A DNA stretch of 53,170 bases from a virus: positions 1-53,170 of IMG/VR virus record IMGVR_UViG_3300018429_000006, one strand, 5' to 3'. Both the position numbers and the translations under genes were made by a program. Below the pieces are notes generated by a model. It worked only from the letters and a program-made list of their open reading frames with translations. It was not told the origin of the DNA and ran no database searches. This document shows, piece by piece, positions 27,201 through 34,629 of the stretch; the first letter of the stretch is position 1, and every line of letters begins with the position of its first letter.

Positions 27201-30006
27201 CGAAACAGGCTCCACCATCACAGGTGCAACGATGACCGGTAGCACTGTGCAGACATCTGCAACTGCTCTCAGCGGTATCAAGATGGCTTCTACAGGAATC
27301 AAAGCTTACGATGCTGGCAACAACCTAACGTTCCACTTGGACGCCACCACAGGCCTTCTAGAGGTTCCGGGCATCAAGTCCAACGCCATCACTGGCGATT
27401 TGATCGCGGCCAACACTATTACTGCCGATAAGGTTATTATTTCTGGGTCAAACCTCCACACGGACCCCGAGTTCCGCGATACAGGTAGCTGGTTCACAGA
27501 TCCGGGTATTACGTTCTCGGCTACCGGTGGGCGTACTGGCGGTGCAATCATGACGATTGCTACCAACTCTGTGCAGACTGGTGCATATTACGCTACTAGC
27601 TCTCCTACTAAGCGTATGCCTGTTGTGTCCGGAGGGTTCTACCGAGTGTCTGTATGGGTCAAGGGCAGCGTTAACATACCTATTGGTGGGGCATCCATCT
27701 ACCTCAGGGCGTACAAACCTGACAATACTTGGTCACAGTCTACACCTACGAACATCAGCAACACGTCTATAATCACTTCCGGTGTTTGGACAGAGATCTC
27801 AGGAACGTTCGAAATACCCGCTGGGTATACACAGGCCACGGCTGGCCTCTACAAGCAGTCACTATACACGACTGGCACAACAGTATTCTCTGACCTGTTT
27901 GTTCAGCAGGCGTCTTCGGGAGTACTTATCGTGAACGGGGCCATCACCACCAACCACATGACCTCTGGCACAATTGATGCTGGTGTTCTAACCGCTGGAA
28001 GTATTACAGGTCTTCAGATCAAGGCAGGCACCATATCTGCCCAAAACATGTTGGTCACCAGCCAAGACAACCTTGTCGAGAATGGCGGATTTGAGTACGA
28101 CTTTACCCAGTGGTCCTCATACACGGCTGCGTTTACGGTTGATGCCACTGCTGGTAGGCTGGGAGGTAAGGCTCTCAAGGTTACCGGAATTACTGCCAGA
28201 AACTTTGGCCCGGTCAGTGATGCGTATACCGCTATCGAGAATGCCAACGACCAGTTCCGTCTCTCAGGGTGGATAAAGACTACGGCCACAACAGGGCATC
28301 GCGCAGAGCTTTGCCTATACTACTACAACGCTGGCGGAACCCTCCTATCTAACACCAACTATAACGTTGAACCTACCGGGAACGTGGACTCTACGGGGAC
28401 TGTTGCTAGTCCTCCCGGAATCCCGCTGGACAGCACATGGAGGTACTTCTCCAAAATGTTCCAGCCTCCCGCTACTGCTGCTAAGATGCGCGTTCGTCTC
28501 AACTCAACCATGACTTCATCCGGCAACACCATGTGGTTTGATGACATCTCACTTGTCCGTGCTGCTGGTGGAAGCCTCATTGTTGATGGCGGCATTTTGA
28601 CACAGCACATGACATCTGGTACAATTGATGCTGGTGTGCTGACCGCTGGGTCCATCACTGGTACTAAGATTGCCGCCAAGTCTATCGCTGTGGACAACCT
28701 AGTAGTGTCTTCGACTGACAACCTTATCGTGGAAAGCAACTTCGAACACCCAACGACTCCGGGTTCTTCGTGGACACGTGGTACCAACCAGATCATCCAG
28801 CCTACAGGTGGACGCTCCGGTGCAGCAGCCATGCGTCTTACTGGTACAACTTCTATCAACTACACCTACAACTTGGCTAATAAGGTGACTGTGGATGCTG
28901 ACAACAGATTCAGGGTCTCCATGTGGGTCAAGACCAACGTTGCATACGCAACAGATAAGATCCGCTTTGGCATCAAGCCTTGGTCGGGAACAACACTGAA
29001 TACTAACGTTGCACTATTCCGTAACTCGTCTGTAACCACCAGTCCCGCATATGTTCCGGGGACAAACACTTGGACACAGATCAGCGGTATCACGGACGCA
29101 CTCCCGGCAGGGACTACGGCTGTTGAGTTCTTCATCAACTGCTCATCCCCATCAACGTCTGCTTATGTGGACATCGACTCTGTTGCTGTGACTCGCGCTG
29201 CTGACGGAAACCTCGTGGTTGATGGAGCTATTGACGGTAAAACCATCACAGGTGCTCTCATTCAGACAACTGCTACGGCAGATCTTGGTGTGAAGCTTGA
29301 CGGACTCGGCTTGAGGGCATATGACCCTGCGGGGAACACTGTGTTCGATATGAGTTCGACAACAGGGAACGTTCTTGTTACAGGAAAGTTCCAGACCGGC
29401 GATGCCGCTGCTGGAATTATCATGGATAGCTCCATCTGGGAGGGTAAGCCGGGACTCCTATTCCTGACTGGGACATCGGAGGAACTCAAACCTGTCATCT
29501 TCGCGGCGGCCCCTACTAGTACGACCTTCGAAACAGGTGCGTTGGTACTTCTTGGGACAGAGATGGTGACCAACTCGACAGGTCGCTCGCAAATCAAAAT
29601 ATCCCCAGAAGGTGGCGGTACGCGTATCAGTAACGCCTTCGGTCCCTACAACGGGACGGCTGTTGAGGTAGGAAATGCGGGGCAGGTTTACGCGAATGCT
29701 GGAACTGAGTTGATCCTTAGGGGTGACACTATTGAACTACGTGGTAAGACTAGGGCAGGCGGGGCGTCTAATGATACAATAGTCTACGGACAGACAGCGA
29801 TGACCCAGTCTACGGGCGGAACGTACACGTGCACCTATTTTGCACCTGCTCCGACAGGGGATAGGAAGCCGTTCGTTACCGCCGATGGTGTCGCCCCAGC
29901 CCAATTTATCACCCAAGTCAGGTCTGCTGCGGGCTTCACTATCGTATACTCCAGCCCAGCAAACAACAACCTAAGCTTCAACTATATGGCAGTATGGAGA
30001 GACTAA
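21241..30006 (+). CDS. Giant modular minor tail protein (receptor-binding fibre candidate)
   Basis: At 2921 residues this is the largest protein in the window. Domains in order: N-terminal anchor; fibronectin III-like region (about 75-180); Ala-rich helix (about 185-255); about 13 degenerate modules with W-(F/I/Y)-D-T (about 260-1160), most opening with a KGK-(V/I)-(L/I)-(Y/F)-x-T-x-APTG-like line; then about six repeats of a jelly-roll, carbohydrate-binding-like module (e.g. LIVESNFEHP...GGRSGAAAMRLTG), alternating with GELIVDGAIDGKTITGALIQT linkers; and a C-terminal beta domain. The layout fits a central tail fibre that recognises host surface glycans, which is inference. It contains a 68-bp exact in-frame DNA duplication. 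Confidence 0.8.
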   Translation: MVAHRRIGPDGGFIREFTDVRKRVQHLETRPSGNIVIRETMETTDPVTGVKTVFGALPDGTFGIQPFIFDITPPPVATAPTVSVIPGIFSVSWDGLFVNNGVLPRDFECVNIIGHKMNGAATVSSAPLGAITRPLDITYITQDVCLVGEYWQFSLESEDYNGNRAEWSARSATVRMESVVSDAGVTEALEALQEAADAAALAAQAARDAADDAQDDADAVAASLTSTNAAVAAAQLKADQAFNNAASASTAAGEAQTTASGKNRNWYIDTPPTGIGHKDGDQWFDTNDGNRLYLWKGEPDNQWVNFQDAAISAASQAATGAQASADGKSTNYYEPIAPTNVPVGKIKKGDTWYDTANGYRLSTWSGTAWQTTQDMAAALLETATKSVVYTQNTTPPVAARLPQTIWNDTSLGLDKIVVKVWIGSPTNAWTALADKAATEARSTADAKSETIYSDTAPSVAQRLPQNLWIDTTGGININKRWDGSGWVVVVDSRIPATATAVTAADGKAQTALDTALAKGTIYTQAFAPPVEARLPQNLWVDTSLGLNNSVTKYWNGAWTAIADKVATDAATLAGTKSQIIYGATAPTGVNANVLTLWIDTTGGANTPKKWVSGTTWAAITDKVATDAAALAATKGKVLIQSDTPAAADQLIQNLWIDTTAGVNIPKRWNTSGNSWDIVTDKTATDAAAAASAAQTTANTAVTNAATADSKAVTAQTAAGTASSAASAAQTTANTAVTNAATADSKAAQALADALAANNLAVSKGKVLYQTSAPTGVDANLQTLWIDTTSNLNTPKRWISGTTWNAVTDKVATDAASLAATKGKIIYSTTAPTGLDANLLTLWIDTTGNANTPKKWVSGTTWQSLTDKVASDAAALAATKGKILFQTTAPTGADASLLTLWIDTTGGANTPKKWVSGTTWTAITDKVALDAAQAAAAAALAASGAQGTADTAVTNAATAQTLAQQAFNNAALASTAAGTAQLAADGKSTVWNQDNAPAGTGHRAGDLWFDTNDGNKPYVWVITGTPAWTSARDATIATAQIKADTAFTIANGKTTTYYQDAQPSGGTYVKGDMWFDTNDGNKPYVHNGTIFVVAQDAAIFEVQPAVTTAISNAANGKNKVVYSTLDASGTGYVAGDTWFKRDGAGTIIAQWEFTTSWQSRTINEAVIGNLSAGKIVTGTLDADRLGANTISVEKLLVGSFDNVISDPSFLAGNLAWPAISSSTLLPTGGLNGAPALRLTGNSVVASLYNKPQALPVDGGASFKLSTRFKTSAALAAGSIWVFARWRNAAGTYTYTDVESVLSVTGVWTDLTGLVTGPADAVSVSFAVSIRANVTAGQYVDFDFVSAIRAANGKLIVDGAITAGSAIIGNAAIGNAHIADIHADKITAGTVAAARLDAETIKAKLIDASLIDAVDILVSGSITAANGIIGSIDASKISVGTLAAARIGAKSITVDKLLVSSSDSLIVEGDFGGSGASWELPTNFIINATAGRNSLPAMVITNTASLQTSYNAVGAPTKVAIETMSDVANAYRITGWVKTSVSAPANSVLLNVRFRLSTGSYATLQSVTYTTGTPAVATIIPANTWVEINGMVTAPANTISVAFSVSTTSALATGTTTFDMISATRASSGELIVDGAIDGKTITGALIQTIVTASRGIKLTSTELAGYDASGVKNFSLTSAGALTIKGDITSGSTITGARLTGTGIETSATALSGVKLSSSGITAYNSSNELTFRVDAATGLVEAPGLKANTIKGDMIDAGTISASKLIIGAGDNLIPDPGYQVANMTAMRNSASTMAVSKNVTTGNLDLVLPGTGNYYLRPTGIAQTAAAFADWLPVSPGESYLFSATISTSGTGDLRFTGRTKDGSATSIAFSTLSAYPTIVSGVRTYYKGIVPADCYWMLPEIRLSGWTGTATIAPNAMSLRQMATGELIVDGAIDGKTITGALVQTEATASRGIKLTSAELAGYDGAGVKNLSLTSAGVLTLKGAIETGSTITGATMTGSTVQTSATALSGIKMASTGIKAYDAGNNLTFHLDATTGLLEVPGIKSNAITGDLIAANTITADKVIISGSNLHTDPEFRDTGSWFTDPGITFSATGGRTGGAIMTIATNSVQTGAYYATSSPTKRMPVVSGGFYRVSVWVKGSVNIPIGGASIYLRAYKPDNTWSQSTPTNISNTSIITSGVWTEISGTFEIPAGYTQATAGLYKQSLYTTGTTVFSDLFVQQASSGVLIVNGAITTNHMTSGTIDAGVLTAGSITGLQIKAGTISAQNMLVTSQDNLVENGGFEYDFTQWSSYTAAFTVDATAGRLGGKALKVTGITARNFGPVSDAYTAIENANDQFRLSGWIKTTATTGHRAELCLYYYNAGGTLLSNTNYNVEPTGNVDSTGTVASPPGIPLDSTWRYFSKMFQPPATAAKMRVRLNSTMTSSGNTMWFDDISLVRAAGGSLIVDGGILTQHMTSGTIDAGVLTAGSITGTKIAAKSIAVDNLVVSSTDNLIVESNFEHPTTPGSSWTRGTNQIIQPTGGRSGAAAMRLTGTTSINYTYNLANKVTVDADNRFRVSMWVKTNVAYATDKIRFGIKPWSGTTLNTNVALFRNSSVTTSPAYVPGTNTWTQISGITDALPAGTTAVEFFINCSSPSTSAYVDIDSVAVTRAADGNLVVDGAIDGKTITGALIQTTATADLGVKLDGLGLRAYDPAGNTVFDMSSTTGNVLVTGKFQTGDAAAGIIMDSSIWEGKPGLLFLTGTSEELKPVIFAAAPTSTTFETGALVLLGTEMVTNSTGRSQIKISPEGGGTRISNAFGPYNGTAVEVGNAGQVYANAGTELILRGDTIELRGKTRAGGASNDTIVYGQTAMTQSTGGTYTCTYFAPAPTGDRKPFVTADGVAPAQFITQVRSAAGFTIVYSSPANNNLSFNYMAVWRD
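23305..23372 (+). repeat. 68-bp direct repeat, copy 1
   Basis: It is identical to 23410-23477. The 105-bp period keeps the reading frame, duplicating 35 residues of the Ala-rich linker. Confidence 0.9.
23410..23477 (+). repeat. 68-bp direct repeat, copy 2
   Basis: It is identical to 23305-23372, inside the giant tail gene. Unequal recombination between the copies would change the linker length by 35 residues. Confidence 0.9.
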
Positions 30007-30570
30007 ATGACAGAATATACAGTACAAAAGATTGACGGAGTTGAGTACATCATCCTCCAACAAGGTACCGCGATCCATCAAATTGATGTGGGGGCCATAT
30101 CTTCGTGGGGCGTTCTGCTAGGTACCACAGATACTCGGGAGATCCTTGAGGCCATCCTCAAGGAGGGAAGATCGTCGGAAAATCTAATTGACTGGGAAGA
30201 ACTCTATAGCGCTCTTGGGAATAATCTGGATGAGATGTCTAAGGCGGGAGTCCCGGTGGAATTCTCCGAGATTCTGCTAGATCCGGAACTAGGTTCTCCG
30301 GTTCCCGGAAAGGATAAGGTGGATAGGTTGGAAAATGCCCGTCAGAAGGTGAGGGATGATGTCGCTGATGCCCCAGACGGAGCGATACTTCTTACTTCAA
30401 AAATGTGTGACGAGATTCGGGAAGAGATCCTTTCCCAGAAGCCTGAGAGGCTGGAACAAGCTCGTCTTGACTTCATTGATGAACTATCCCCTGAATACGA
30501 GATACGACCTGTGGCCCCAGTCCAAGATGAGTCTTCCGTCTTCCAAACCGGTGGCGTGGATGAGGTATAA
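30007..30570 (+). CDS. Hypothetical protein after the giant tail gene
   Basis: This 187-residue acidic protein has its ATG at 30007, directly after the stop of the giant tail gene. The N-terminal part is a short beta region (TVQKIDGVEYIILQQGTAIHQI). The rest is charged helices (about 100-165). I recognise no family. Its position at the end of the tail operon suggests a tail fibre accessory or chaperone, but nothing in the sequence proves it. The stop overlaps a TATAAT hexamer. Confidence 0.65.
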   Translation: MTEYTVQKIDGVEYIILQQGTAIHQIDVGAISSWGVLLGTTDTREILEAILKEGRSSENLIDWEELYSALGNNLDEMSKAGVPVEFSEILLDPELGSPVPGKDKVDRLENARQKVRDDVADAPDGAILLTSKMCDEIREEILSQKPERLEQARLDFIDELSPEYEIRPVAPVQDESSVFQTGGVDEV

Positions 30571-30571
30571 T
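30566..30571 (+). promoter_or_regulatory. -10 box (TATAAT) candidate
   Basis: GAGGTATAATAG overlaps the stop of the previous gene and lies 32 nt before the next ATG. No convincing -35 box is present. Confidence 0.35.
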
Positions 30572-30602
30572 AGATGGGTACATACGACGAAAGAAGATAG
30601 AC

Positions 30603-30842
30603 ATGTCAGCACTACCCACAATCGACCCGCTCAAGGTTGCCCAGCGCTCCATTCAGAAGCTGGAAGCAGGCCTCAAGGAATCCCAGAACAACGAAACCCA
30701 TCTAGAGATTCTGGCTGAGGCTCTTCGCGACGAGCGGGATGAGCTTGATACTAAGCTCACGGAGGCTCTCTCCAAGCTTGCAGGGCTTGAGACAACAGCG
30801 CTGGACCCCACACAGGTGGAGAATATTACTACTCTCCCGTAA
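30603..30842 (+). CDS. Small coiled-coil protein
   Basis: This 79-residue protein follows a weak AAAGAAG site. Residues 12-62 form a long amphipathic charged helix, probably a coiled coil (QRSIQKLEAGLKESQNNE, then ALRDERDELDTKLTEALSKL). The function is unknown. It is the last gene before a strong terminator, at the border between tail and replication regions. Confidence 0.65.
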   Translation: MSALPTIDPLKVAQRSIQKLEAGLKESQNNETHLEILAEALRDERDELDTKLTEALSKLAGLETTALDPTQVENITTLP

Positions 30843-30860
30843 TACATCACCACCAATAGA

Positions 30861-30888
30861 GAGGCAGGTCTTCGGACCTGCCTTTCTG
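30861..30888 (+). terminator. Rho-independent terminator at the end of the virion gene block
   Basis: A perfect 8-bp stem GGCAGGTC / GACCTGCC closes a TTCG loop (30871-30874) and is followed by TTTCTG. Confidence 0.85.
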
Positions 30889-30890
30889 CA

Positions 30891-30916
30891 TTGTCGTTTC
30901 TTTCATACGATATAAT
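30891..30916 (+). promoter_or_regulatory. Promoter candidate for the replication region
   Basis: A perfect TATAAT (30911-30916, in GATATAATAG) follows a T-rich stretch after the terminator. The -35 region is weak. It would give a leader of about 55 nt for the next gene. Confidence 0.5.
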
Positions 30917-30976
30917 AGAAGGTAGACCCGTTACCAGATTAGCGTGGCTTTGACAAATTGATGAGAGAAGTATGAC

Positions 30977-31453
30977 ATGAAATATTACGTAAGAGACGGC
31001 GTAAGAACCCTAGAATTCAGTGGTGCCAAGCTTGCCGAAAGTTCCAGCAGAGAACCGGGAAAGCCCCGATGGGTAGAGTTTGAACTCTACAAAACTCCAA
31101 AGAACCAGTACGTCCTCGCAAGAATCGGTGTCAGTGTTTTCTACCACTCCGAAGATTGCCAAACAGTATCACGAAATAAGCTCTCCGCAGTAGACGGCGC
31201 AGAACTCTCTCCCGCATATGTTCCGTGCGGTTTCTGCTCGCCGGATCGTATGGACGTGGACGGTGTCTACCCTGAAACACCGCGTTACTCAGCCTACGTT
31301 TGCACAGATTCCGTTGGTGTGGTAGCATCGTTGATGAAGAAAGACAACAACAGCACCGAGTACCTGACCAATGTTGCACGTCGCCTCCTGACTGAGGCCT
31401 CCAGACTTGATCTGGATATCCGTGACGCCTTCTACACAGATCGCATCGAGTAG
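30977..31453 (+). CDS. Conserved actinobacterial/phage protein of unknown function
   Basis: This 158-residue protein (AGAGAAG site before the ATG) belongs to a type I have seen in actinobacterial genomes and phages: the N-terminal TLEFSGAKLAESSSREPGKPRWVEFELYKT, a Cys/His group that may bind zinc (HSEDC, then PCGFCSPD, about residues 54-92), and a helical C-terminus (YLTNVARRLLTEASRLD). Its biochemical role is unknown to me. It opens the replication region under its own promoter candidate. Confidence 0.65.
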   Translation: MKYYVRDGVRTLEFSGAKLAESSSREPGKPRWVEFELYKTPKNQYVLARIGVSVFYHSEDCQTVSRNKLSAVDGAELSPAYVPCGFCSPDRMDVDGVYPETPRYSAYVCTDSVGVVASLMKKDNNSTEYLTNVARRLLTEASRLDLDIRDAFYTDRIE

Positions 31454-31479
31454 ACTTTCGCCCTCAACCATGCTACAAT
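31451..31479 (+). promoter_or_regulatory. Promoter candidate (TAGACT-17-TACAAT)
   Basis: TAGACT (31451-31456) and TACAAT (31474-31479) are separated by 17 nt and overlap the stop of the upstream gene. The start of transcription would lie about 15 nt before the next ATG. Confidence 0.45.
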
Positions 31480-31500
31480 GTAGGCTGACGAAAGGACACT

Positions 31501-32322
31501 ATGTATATTATTCTTGACCGACCCTCTAATGACGAGTTCGACCGGATCTACGACCACATCAACAACCTTGACGATAAGATTATTGGCTCTGATACGGATG
31601 CTGAGGAGTACGTTCCGAACGGACCTGAGCATGTGGTCTACCCTATCAACCAGTTGGCGGAAGAGCCAGACCGATGGTCAAGCCTCTACCTCGCCTCCCT
31701 TGGTGCACGACTCTACAGTAACCATGTAGACGAAAACCACTGGATGTTCAACTCCCCCATCTTCGCTGGGCCGATCCCTGCTGCCGACAAGACCCGCAAG
31801 GTTGCCGTTGACGGAGCCTTTGCTGAGGGTCGGGCTAGCTATTTCCGCCAGTTTGGTGTAAACTATATTGGTCGTGCAAATGTTGATCCGCAGAACATCT
31901 TCGTTCTGGACAACAAGAAGGGTAATCCCCTTCATGACCCGATCAAGGATGCCTCTCTGGAGGCCCTGTACGCCTCTCTCCCGGACGATTGGTGGCAGTT
32001 GTGTGGATTTGTATCCACGCCTAATATCAAGCGGCTAGAGGCCTTTTTTGAGGCTGTCCCTAGCATCATCCCGATTGCCTTCACCACTGGTGCGAAAGCC
32101 AAGATTAGCTTCTGCGGCTTTGACTATGTGGACGGCATTGCTCCTAACCCTGACTCGACGTATGGGGTCCGGGTTCGGGATTCGGTCAACCGTCTCAGCT
32201 ACAGGTTGAGCCTCACACCTGAACAGCGTGAAGCCTATGAAAAGGCTGAGGAAGACCAAAAGCTGGAGCATGAGCGGCGAACAGCGCTAGCTCGAAAGAG
32301 GGCGCTCGGAATAACAGAATAA
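31501..32322 (+). CDS. Hypothetical protein
   Basis: This 273-residue protein has a good AAAGGA site before its ATG. The sequence looks like a compact alpha/beta domain (about residues 100-230, with NIFVLDNKKGNPLHDP, PDDWWQLCGFV and IIPIAFTTGAKAKISFCGFD) followed by a charged C-terminal helix (EQREAYEKAEEDQKLEHERR). I recognise no catalytic motif or family. It is the gene before the DNA polymerase, in the same direction with a 22-nt gap. Confidence 0.65.
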   Translation: MYIILDRPSNDEFDRIYDHINNLDDKIIGSDTDAEEYVPNGPEHVVYPINQLAEEPDRWSSLYLASLGARLYSNHVDENHWMFNSPIFAGPIPAADKTRKVAVDGAFAEGRASYFRQFGVNYIGRANVDPQNIFVLDNKKGNPLHDPIKDASLEALYASLPDDWWQLCGFVSTPNIKRLEAFFEAVPSIIPIAFTTGAKAKISFCGFDYVDGIAPNPDSTYGVRVRDSVNRLSYRLSLTPEQREAYEKAEEDQKLEHERRTALARKRALGITE

Positions 32323-32344
32323 TACAACACAACAAAAGGAAATA

Positions 32345-34141
32345 ATGCCGAGACTACCGGAAGACACGAGCCTTAGGCTTGTGACATGTATTGATGATCT
32401 CTTCGACATGAAGAGATGGATGGGCGAGCGGCGTGATGTGCTTGGACTCGACACCGAAACATCAGGTCTAAATCCTTGGGAACCGGGGGCTAAGCTGAGG
32501 CTGGTCCAGATCGGGGACCATCGAGCGGGCTGGGCTGTGCCGTGGGAAGGCTGGGGAGGCGCGGCCATTGAACTTATGGACGCGTGGACTGGAGATTTCA
32601 CACTTCACAACGCCTCATTCGATGCCAAGTGGCTCAAAGTCCACGCGAACTGGGATATGCCTTGGGACAGGACTCACGACAGCATGATCATGACCCAGAT
32701 CGAGAACCCTTCCATGCCTGCCGACCTGAAGACGCTATCCACTCGATACGTCGATCCGATGGCTGATGCTGGGCAGAAGGATCTCAAGGCTGCAATGAAG
32801 GCCCACAACTGGACATGGGCGACCATTCCGGTGGATTTCCCGGCCTACGCCTTGTACTCAGCACTTGATCCTGTGCTGGCTGCTCATTTGTGGAGCCATT
32901 TGAGAACAGATCTCTCTTTCCCGGTAGCCTATGACCTTGAAATGTCCGTTCGCCGTATCTGTACGGAGATGGAGATGAATGGTATGCGCGTTGACCTTGA
33001 GTATTCCCAGAAGCGGTTCGATGAACTGAAGCTTCAGGTGGAGCAGGCCAAGGCGTGGGCCAAGGAAAACTGGGGTATTGCTATCGGTTCCAACCCTCAG
33101 CTTGCCAAATTCTTCGAGGAAGATCTTGGGGCGAAGTTCGAAGTTTTTTCAAAGACTTCAGGTAAGCCCTCTGTGGACAAGAATCAGATGGAACTCTTTC
33201 TCCACTCTGAGGATGACACCGTTCGTTCGGTAGCACGGTTCATCAACGAAACCCGTAACGCGGACAAGATGTCGAACAGCTACTTCAAGAACTTCCTTGA
33301 GATGAACAACGATGGTATTGTGCACCCGTCTGTAAAGACCATGGGCGCACGTACCGGACGTATGTCGGTGACCTCTCCTGCCTTGCAGACCATCCCTAAA
33401 GATGATACGATGGGTGTACGTAAGGCTTTCATCTCCCGTAATCCGGGCGATATCTTGATCTCCTGTGACTACTCTCAGGTTGAAATGCGTCTTCTGGCGC
33501 ACTTCTCCGGAGATGCTGCTCTTCAGGCTGCATTCAAGGAAGCTGACCTGACCGGTGGAGACTTCTTTGTATCCATTGGCCGACAGGTGTACAATGATCC
33601 TACGTTCTCTAAGAAGGACCCGCGTCGTGGTCTCATGAAGGGTGTCATGTATGGAGCCGCTTATGGTTCCGGCATCCAGAAGATGGCTGACACCGCTGGT
33701 GTCCCATTTGACGAGATGAAGAAGGTATCTGACGATATCTTCGGAGCATACCCCGGAATCAAACGGTTCATGCAGGAAACTGAAGCCTTGGGCAAGCAGC
33801 GTGAAGAGTCTGAAGGCGTCGGCTACATTGTAACCGGAACCGGACGGCACATCCCCGCTGATCCGGGTAAGATGTATACCCTTACGAACTACACGCTTCA
33901 GGGAACTGCGGCGGAACTGATGAAGAAGGCCATAGTAAGATTGGACGCGGCGGGCTATGGTCCGTACCTCCAAATGGCCATCCACGACGAGATGATCTTC
34001 TCCATGCCTCCAGAGATGGTGGAGAAGGCTCTTCCTGAGATTGAGGCAATTATGTCCTACTGCAATGGAGAATTTGCTGTTGACCTTCCGGCTGAGCCTG
34101 AAGTGATTGGTGAGTGCTGGGGGTTGAAGTACGCCGCATGA
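32345..34141 (+). CDS. polA: DNA polymerase I (family A) with 3'-5' exonuclease domain
   Basis: This 598-residue replicative-type enzyme lacks the 5'-3' exonuclease domain, as in many phages. The exonuclease domain is N-terminal: Exo I LDTETSGL (D36, E38) and Exo II HNASFDAKWL near residue 90. The polymerase domain has motif A SCDYSQVEMRL (D375), motif B KGVMYGAAYGSG (about 433-445) and motif C IHDEM (H547, D548, E549). A good AAAGGA site precedes the ATG. Downstream genes overlap or abut it and encode other replication and repair enzymes. Its stop overlaps the next start (ATGA). Confidence 0.93.
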   Translation: MPRLPEDTSLRLVTCIDDLFDMKRWMGERRDVLGLDTETSGLNPWEPGAKLRLVQIGDHRAGWAVPWEGWGGAAIELMDAWTGDFTLHNASFDAKWLKVHANWDMPWDRTHDSMIMTQIENPSMPADLKTLSTRYVDPMADAGQKDLKAAMKAHNWTWATIPVDFPAYALYSALDPVLAAHLWSHLRTDLSFPVAYDLEMSVRRICTEMEMNGMRVDLEYSQKRFDELKLQVEQAKAWAKENWGIAIGSNPQLAKFFEEDLGAKFEVFSKTSGKPSVDKNQMELFLHSEDDTVRSVARFINETRNADKMSNSYFKNFLEMNNDGIVHPSVKTMGARTGRMSVTSPALQTIPKDDTMGVRKAFISRNPGDILISCDYSQVEMRLLAHFSGDAALQAAFKEADLTGGDFFVSIGRQVYNDPTFSKKDPRRGLMKGVMYGAAYGSGIQKMADTAGVPFDEMKKVSDDIFGAYPGIKRFMQETEALGKQREESEGVGYIVTGTGRHIPADPGKMYTLTNYTLQGTAAELMKKAIVRLDAAGYGPYLQMAIHDEMIFSMPPEMVEKALPEIEAIMSYCNGEFAVDLPAEPEVIGECWGLKYAA

Positions 34142-34593
34142 AATTTTGTAAGTGTGGTTGCCGCTTCCTGCTCTCCATCGACCCCGGATTCTTGACAGGT
34201 GTCTGCATGATCGACTTGATCGATCCGGAGAACCCTGTCAAGGTCTGGGCGGCGGAAGTGACAATGGAGGAATTCTATGATAAGATCGAAGACCTCATCA
34301 AGCAGGAATCCACACATGTGGTCTTCGAACGCTTCAAGATTACTGAGGAAACTCCGGACTCTCCATGGTCGCTTGAACATATCGGAACAATCAAGCTCTT
34401 CTGTTACCGGTATGGGAAGAAGTGGGATCAACAGACACCATCCGATGCAAAGGAGTTCTCCACCAGCGAAAAACTGCAATCCGTTGGATTCTGGCACGTC
34501 GGTGGGGATGGACACGCAAACGATGCTTTCCGCCACGCCATGCTGTGGTACGTGCGCCGGAATGCCCGTTGGACAAAGAAGCTGCTTGTGTGA
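34138..34593 (+). CDS. RuvC-like Holliday junction resolvase
   Basis: The ATG at 34138 overlaps the polymerase stop (ATGA) and is preferred to the in-frame GTG 34114. The 151-residue product has an RNase H-like fold pattern: SIDPGFLTG with D15 as first acidic ligand, FERF with E64, and a C-terminal HANDAFRHA helix with H126, D129 and H133. This layout is common in actinophage resolvase-type nucleases. An N-terminal CKCGC cluster is unusual. The enzyme would cut branched DNA during recombination-linked replication. Confidence 0.75.
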   Translation: MKFCKCGCRFLLSIDPGFLTGVCMIDLIDPENPVKVWAAEVTMEEFYDKIEDLIKQESTHVVFERFKITEETPDSPWSLEHIGTIKLFCYRYGKKWDQQTPSDAKEFSTSEKLQSVGFWHVGGDGHANDAFRHAMLWYVRRNARWTKKLLV

Positions 34594-34599
34594 TAGAAT
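34569..34599 (+). promoter_or_regulatory. Weak promoter candidate (TTGGAC-19-TAGAAT)
   Basis: TTGGAC (34569-34574) lies in the end of the resolvase gene and TAGAAT (34594-34599) just after its stop. The spacing is 19 nt, or 18 if the box is read TGGACA. It could serve the helicase gene. Confidence 0.35.
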
Positions 34600-34629
34600 A
34601 AGGGACTACAGAGAAAATAACAGGTAATA